DNA from: an uncultured Collinsella sp.
GTDB taxonomy: Bacteria > Actinomycetota > Coriobacteriia > Coriobacteriales > Coriobacteriaceae
NCBI GenBank assembly: GCA_905197585.1
Contig: CAJJZO010000049.1
Coordinates: forward strand, 1 to 10,568
DNA: 10,568 nt
Direction: 5' to 3'
Shown: piece by piece, positions 7,369 to 10,568 of the stretch
How positions within the stretch are numbered: the first letter of the stretch is position 1
How the letters are laid out: every line of letters begins with the position of its first letter
Notes under the pieces: model-generated
Told to the model about the DNA's origin: nothing
Seen by the model: only the letters and a program-made list of their open reading frames with translations
Databases searched by the model: none
Translations under genes and position numbers: made by a program

Positions 7369-7866
7369 ATGAGGATTTTTAGCCCCAAACGATACGTTGC
7401 CTCGGTCGATCGCATCGACCTTGATACCCTGTGGGCCGATGGCAAACGCGCCATTCTGCTCGATCGCGATAACACCCTGGTGCCGCGCGACACCGAGCAG
7501 GTTCCCGCCGCGGTTTCTGCTTGGCTCGACGCCGCCCGCGCCAAAGGTTTTAAGCTGTGCATGGTGTCCAACAACTGGCATCGCGACCAGGTCATGAGCT
7601 CTGCACGCGAGCTGGGACTCGAGGCCATCAGCCACGCCATGAAGCCGGCGCCGTTTGCCCTCAAGGCGGGTCTTAAGCGCCTCGGCGCCACGGCCGACGA
7701 GGCGGTGCTGATCGGTGATCAGCTCTACACTGACGTGTGGAGCGGCAATTTCGCCGGCGTCGATACCATACTGGTAAAGCCGCAGGCGACGCAGGACCTG
7801 TGGTATACGCAGATCTTCCGTATCTTTGAGCGCCGGGCCCTGCGCGACCTTCCCTGCGAGGAATAG
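7369..7866 (+). CDS. yqeG: YqeG family HAD IIIA-type phosphatase
   Basis: A 165-residue HAD-superfamily protein, close to B. subtilis YqeG (about 172). Motif I is LLDRDNTLV, with nucleophile D32 and acid D34. Motif II is MVSNN (S67). Motif III Lys is K92 in HAMKPAPFA. Motif IV is LIGDQLYTDVWSGN, with D117 and D122 binding Mg. There is no large cap domain, consistent with subclass IIIA. The substrate is unestablished; some family members are annotated as phosphatidylglycerophosphate phosphatases, and the catalytic set here is complete. The ATG begins 1 base after the mltG stop and the ribosome site is weak (TTGGA), so translation probably depends on coupling. It is followed after 8 bases by aroK; yqeG homologues often sit beside shikimate genes in Gram-positive bacteria. 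An in-frame extension upstream to 7144 lies inside mltG and is rejected. Confidence 0.93.
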   Translation: MRIFSPKRYVASVDRIDLDTLWADGKRAILLDRDNTLVPRDTEQVPAAVSAWLDAARAKGFKLCMVSNNWHRDQVMSSARELGLEAISHAMKPAPFALKAGLKRLGATADEAVLIGDQLYTDVWSGNFAGVDTILVKPQATQDLWYTQIFRIFERRALRDLPCEE

Positions 7867-7874
7867 GTTTCGCC

Positions 7875-8408
7875 ATGTCTCAGCACATCAAACACGGCTG
7901 CGACCATATCTTCTTTATCGGCTTTTTGGGCGCGGGCAAATCGACGCTCGCGCGCAACGTCGGCACCATGTTCAAGCGGCGTTTTATCGATACCGACCGC
8001 CTGGTCGTGCGCCGTTGCGGTAAGTCGGTAACCGAGATTTTTGAGACCGAGGGCGAGGATCGTTTTCGCGAGCTCGAGACCTCGGCGCTCCGTTCGCTCC
8101 AAAGCGAGCGCAGCCTGTTGGTTTCGTGCGGGGGCGGTATCGTCGAAACGCCGGTGAATATTGAACTGATGCACGAAATGGGTACGTGCGTGTACCTCGA
8201 GGGCGACTTCGAGGATTCGATTCGACAGATTCGTCGGTCCGACACGCGCCCCGATTTCCGTTCGCCCGAGCATGCTGCGCGCCTGTTTGAGCATCGCCGT
8301 CCGCTGTATCGCCAGGCCGCCGACCTTACCCTTGATATTCGCAACAAGTCCTTCGAGGACGTTTCCTACCTTTGTGCCGAGATGCTTTTGGAGCGTGGGC
8401 TGCTATGA
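7875..8408 (+). CDS. aroK: Shikimate kinase
   Basis: A 177-residue P-loop kinase that converts shikimate to shikimate-3-phosphate on the route to chorismate, in the cytoplasm. It has Walker A GFLGAGKST (16-24), the shikimate-binding DTD (39-41), FRELE with R65, GGG (86-88), an RP pair in the lid region (R125-P126), and RRPLY with R142 near the end. All key residues of AroK/AroL are visible, and the length is typical (about 170-180). The ATG at 7875 follows GAGGAATAGG, which overlaps the stop of the preceding gene. The stop overlaps the next gene's ATG by 4 bases (ATGA), so the kinase and the AroB-like protein are probably made together. The kinase looks functional, which contrasts with its partner. 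Confidence 0.95.
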   Translation: MSQHIKHGCDHIFFIGFLGAGKSTLARNVGTMFKRRFIDTDRLVVRRCGKSVTEIFETEGEDRFRELETSALRSLQSERSLLVSCGGGIVETPVNIELMHEMGTCVYLEGDFEDSIRQIRRSDTRPDFRSPEHAARLFEHRRPLYRQAADLTLDIRNKSFEDVSYLCAEMLLERGLL

Positions 8409-9514
8409 TTCGCCGTCAACTGATCAATTTCCAAAACCGCAGCGTCGATGTCCGTGTCGGATTGGGCGCGTTCGATGAGCTTTCGCGCATGTTTGCCTCG
8501 GCCGTGGGCAAGCCTAAGCGCGCGATGGTGGTTTGGAACGACGCTATATCCGAGCGTTTTGGCGAGGTCGTCGAGCATGCGCTGGTCGACGCCGGTTTTG
8601 CCGTGTCGCTGCTCGTCCTTGAGGTTTCGCCTGCTGGTGCCACGCTGGCCGATGCCGATGCGATCTTTGGCGCCCTGTCTGCCAACGGCGTTACCTGCGA
8701 CGATCTGGTTGTCGCCGTTGGCAATGCCGCAACCTGCTCGGTTGTTAGCTGGTGCGCCAACCAGTGGTGTGGCCGAACCGAGTGCGCGCTGCTGCCGACG
8801 ACCTTCGACGCCATGCTCACGGTCGCGACGACCATGAAGCCGCTTGTCGCCTCGTCGGCGAATGCGCTTCCCGCTATCGCGTTCCGTCCCGAGCCGGGCT
8901 TGGTCGTGTGTGACCTCAACCTTGTTCGCGAGGCGGACCCCGAGGACCTCAAGCTCGGCTATGTGGTACTTGTTGGTACCATGCTTTCGAGCAGTAAGTC
9001 CCGCTGGAATCAGTTTACTGAGACCGTCCCCGAGATTCTTGCGGGTGAGGAGGTCGCGCTCGTTAATGCCGTTCAATGGTCTCAAACTGCCTGCAAGGAC
9101 GTACTGATGGCCACGAACCCGAGCGCCCGCCATGCGCTCGATTTTGGCAAGACGGGGGAGCGTACCTTGCGCGCCTGCTTGGGCGATGCCGCTTCGCAGG
9201 TCCCTGCCTACCAGCTGTTGTCCGAGGGCATGCGCTTTGAGGCGCGCCTTGCCCACGACGCCTGCGACTTTGATATCGATTACGTCTTTGAGGTCGATGA
9301 CTGCCTGGAGGACTTTGGTATCGAGGAGCTTGCCTTCGACCTGGAGCCCACCGCGTTTATCGAGGAGTTCCGCAAGCAGCAGTTCGCTCGCTCGAATCGC
9401 AGCATGCTGCCGCTGCCCGCAGCACTCGGTGCCATTCGCCTAACGAGCGTTGAGGACGAGGTTCTTGAGCGCCATGTTCGCGCCTATTTGGCTTCTCGCA
9501 AAGAACTTCTCTAA
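8405..9514 (+). CDS. 3-dehydroquinate synthase (AroB)-like protein with a degraded active site
   Basis: A 369-residue protein, the usual length of AroB, placed right after aroK as AroB often is. AroB converts DAHP to 3-dehydroquinate using NAD and zinc. Scaffold landmarks remain: the PTT of the PTTLLAQVDSS region (131-133), LDFG (245-248, usual LNFGH), and SEGMRFEARLA (273-283, usual GEAVAIGMRxEAxLA). Key residues do not. The GGGVVGD NAD loop is VGNAATCS (105-112). The VDSS Asp is lost. The zinc ligands Glu, His and His align with about V188, K249 and A268, and the catalytic second His of GHxxGH is R253. DKK is replaced by FRKQQ (322-326). K145 may match the GGK Lys. As seen, it should not catalyse the reaction. 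A regulatory, structural or new enzymatic role is possible. Alignment was by eye. Confidence 0.7.
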   Translation: MIRRQLINFQNRSVDVRVGLGAFDELSRMFASAVGKPKRAMVVWNDAISERFGEVVEHALVDAGFAVSLLVLEVSPAGATLADADAIFGALSANGVTCDDLVVAVGNAATCSVVSWCANQWCGRTECALLPTTFDAMLTVATTMKPLVASSANALPAIAFRPEPGLVVCDLNLVREADPEDLKLGYVVLVGTMLSSSKSRWNQFTETVPEILAGEEVALVNAVQWSQTACKDVLMATNPSARHALDFGKTGERTLRACLGDAASQVPAYQLLSEGMRFEARLAHDACDFDIDYVFEVDDCLEDFGIEELAFDLEPTAFIEEFRKQQFARSNRSMLPLPAALGAIRLTSVEDEVLERHVRAYLASRKELL

Positions 9515-9520
9515 GATTTA

Positions 9521-9546
9521 TTGACATCCATCGTCTTTCGTATCAT
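9521..9546 (+). promoter_or_regulatory. Possible promoter for the M24 peptidase gene
   Basis: A consensus TTGACA (9521-9526) starts 7 bases after the AroB-like stop, and TATCAT follows at 9541-9546. The 14-base spacer is shorter than the usual 16-18. A 17-base spacing would place the -10 at CATGTT (9544-9549), a weaker match. A start near 9552 would coincide with the base of the hairpin below. Confidence 0.5.
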
Positions 9547-9551
9547 GTTGA

Positions 9552-9614
9552 GGGACGGGTTTCCAATCGGTTGCGGATCGCATGCGATTCCGTCGTTCGG
9601 TTGAGACCCGTCCC
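9552..9614 (+). other. Long imperfect inverted repeat / leader stem-loop before the peptidase gene
   Basis: GGGACGGGT (9552-9560) pairs perfectly with ACCCGTCCC (9606-9614). Pairing continues inward with wobbles and one bulged C (TTC with GAG, then AATCGG 9565-9570 with TCGGTT 9597-9602). Inside lies a second stem around the perfect palindrome ATCGCATGCGAT (9577-9588), flanked by CGG/CCG. There is no T-run after either arm, so it is not an ordinary intrinsic terminator. If transcription starts near 9552 it would form a 5'-terminal hairpin on the peptidase mRNA. CTATATAG (9617-9624), a short palindrome, follows. Confidence 0.7.
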
Positions 9615-9646
9615 GTCTATATAGAGACAACAAGAAAGGAATCTGC

Positions 9647-10568
9647 ATGTCTGAGTTTGCTGCCGGTCCTGCCGGTCGTATCGAGCGTGTCCGTGCCCTG
9701 ATGGCCGAGCGTGGCTACGATGCCATCGTGGTGCGCGACGAGGCCAACCTTCGTTGGCTTACGGGCGTGAAGGGCGTATTCGACTACACCTTCGAGTTCC
9801 CGCACGCTGCGTTTATTACGGCCGACCAGTGCCTGTTCCATACCGACTCGCGCTACCTCAACAGCTTTGAGGAGAACACGCCCGCCGGCAGCCCCTGGGT
9901 CTACGACATGGACGAGGGCACCATCCCCGGTTGGGTCGCCGGCAAAATCGCGGCCAACAAGTGCCGCGTCTGCGCTGTCGAGGACGACATGCAGATCAAC
10001 TTCTACCAGGGTATTCAGCGCGGCCTGGAGGACCGCTCCGTTGCCTGCATGCTGCCACTGATGCATGACGACATCCGCAAGATGCGCGCCATCAAGGATG
10101 CCGAGGAGATCGAGCTCATGCGCCATGCACAGTCGATCACTGACGCCGCCTTCCAGCACATGCTCGGCTTTATTAAGCCCGGTATGACCGAGAAGCAAGT
10201 TCGCAACGAGCTCGAGAACTTTATGTTCGCCAATGGCGCTGACAGCCTTGCCTTCGGCTCCATCGTAGCGAGCGGTCCCAACACCGCCAACCCGCATGCC
10301 GTGCCGAGCGACCGCGTGATCGAGAAGGGCGACTTTGTCCTCATGGATTACGGCGCGGGCTACTGTGATTACCGCTCCGACATGACGCGCACTGTCGTGA
10401 TTGGCGAGCCCACCCAGGAGCAGCTCGACCTGTACGCACTCGTGCGCCGCACGCACGAGGAGTGCGTCGCCGCCATCCATCCGGGCGTTGAGGGTAACGA
10501 CATCTTCAAGCTTTCCAAGAAGATCATCGGCGATGCCGGCTATGGTGATTACTACAACCATGGTCTGG
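9647..10568 (+). CDS. M24 family metallopeptidase (Xaa-Pro aminopeptidase/dipeptidase type), 3' end missing
   Basis: 307 codons are visible with no stop before the window edge; relatives are about 350-370 residues, so some 50-60 are missing. These cytosolic two-metal enzymes remove the N-terminal residue before proline or split Xaa-Pro dipeptides. The N-terminal creatinase-like domain covers about residues 10-140 (ALMAERGYDAIVVRDEANLRW). A linker (IRKMRAIKDAEEIELMRHAQ) leads to the pita-bread catalytic domain. Metal ligands D234 (LMDYGAG) and D245 (YRSDMTRTV) show the usual 11-residue spacing. H305, in YYNHGL, is the first His of HGxGHxxG. The metal-binding His and two Glu ligands lie beyond the window. 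AAAGGA, 6 bases before the ATG, is a good ribosome site. The 132-base gap and promoter-like element suggest its own transcript. Aminopeptidase P versus prolidase cannot be decided here. Confidence 0.93.
   Translation, partial: MSEFAAGPAGRIERVRALMAERGYDAIVVRDEANLRWLTGVKGVFDYTFEFPHAAFITADQCLFHTDSRYLNSFEENTPAGSPWVYDMDEGTIPGWVAGKIAANKCRVCAVEDDMQINFYQGIQRGLEDRSVACMLPLMHDDIRKMRAIKDAEEIELMRHAQSITDAAFQHMLGFIKPGMTEKQVRNELENFMFANGADSLAFGSIVASGPNTANPHAVPSDRVIEKGDFVLMDYGAGYCDYRSDMTRTVVIGEPTQEQLDLYALVRRTHEECVAAIHPGVEGNDIFKLSKKIIGDAGYGDYYNHGL

Noticed and set aside
6237..7691. Minus-strand open frame of 484 codons across mltG and the YqeG gene
   Set aside because: It is antisense to two well-supported genes, spans their junction, and has no recognisable domain.
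9552..9614. Intrinsic terminator for the alaS-aroB operon
   Set aside because: The hairpin is long with internal mismatches and has no T-run downstream on either strand. Factor-dependent termination remains possible but is not shown.
9617..10561. Minus-strand open frame of 314 codons at the right end
   Set aside because: It is antisense to the M24 peptidase, whose metal-ligand motifs are clear on the + strand. It is a shadow of GC-rich codon use.

Overview
The window reads as a compact, GC-rich (roughly 60% by eye) bacterial chromosome segment from an actinomycete, most likely class Coriobacteriia and probably Collinsella or a close relative. This rests on codon use, tight same-strand gene packing, GAGGAG-type ribosome binding sites, the AlaRS sequence and my recollection of that lineage's gene order. 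It is an inference, since no search was run. All supported genes lie on the + strand. I see no mobile element, CRISPR array, tRNA or rRNA.

Region 1 (1-2685) is a regulatory/membrane cluster. It holds the 3' tail of an unidentified gene, a small GHKL anti-sigma-like protein, a SigB/SigF/SigG-type sigma factor and an AI-2E family (PerM-like) membrane protein. Neighbouring genes overlap by 4-8 bases or are 1 base apart, so they are probably one translationally coupled operon. It ends at a strong intrinsic terminator (2736-2765).

Region 2 (2764-9514) is a second operon with a likely promoter overlapping that terminator: alaS, ruvX, mltG, a YqeG-family HAD phosphatase, aroK (shikimate kinase) and an AroB-like protein. 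It mixes translation, nucleic-acid processing, peptidoglycan synthesis and the shikimate pathway. Gaps are 17 bases or less, with a 4-base overlap between aroK and the AroB-like gene.

Region 3 (9515-10568) has a 132-base intergenic stretch with a TTGACA promoter element and a long imperfect hairpin, then an M24 (Xaa-Pro) peptidase cut off by the window end.

Three proteins are not what a family-level label would suggest. (1) ruvX has an in-frame TAA at 5846-5848, yet the reading frame beyond it still encodes the conserved RuvX C-terminus up to 5941. (2) The AroB-like protein keeps the dehydroquinate synthase scaffold but has lost the glycine-rich NAD motif and the zinc/catalytic residues. (3) The anti-sigma-like protein lacks the N-box Asn and the DxGxG box used to bind ATP. 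These, plus the hairpin before the peptidase, are the most interesting points. I found no clear evidence of an entirely new multi-gene system.
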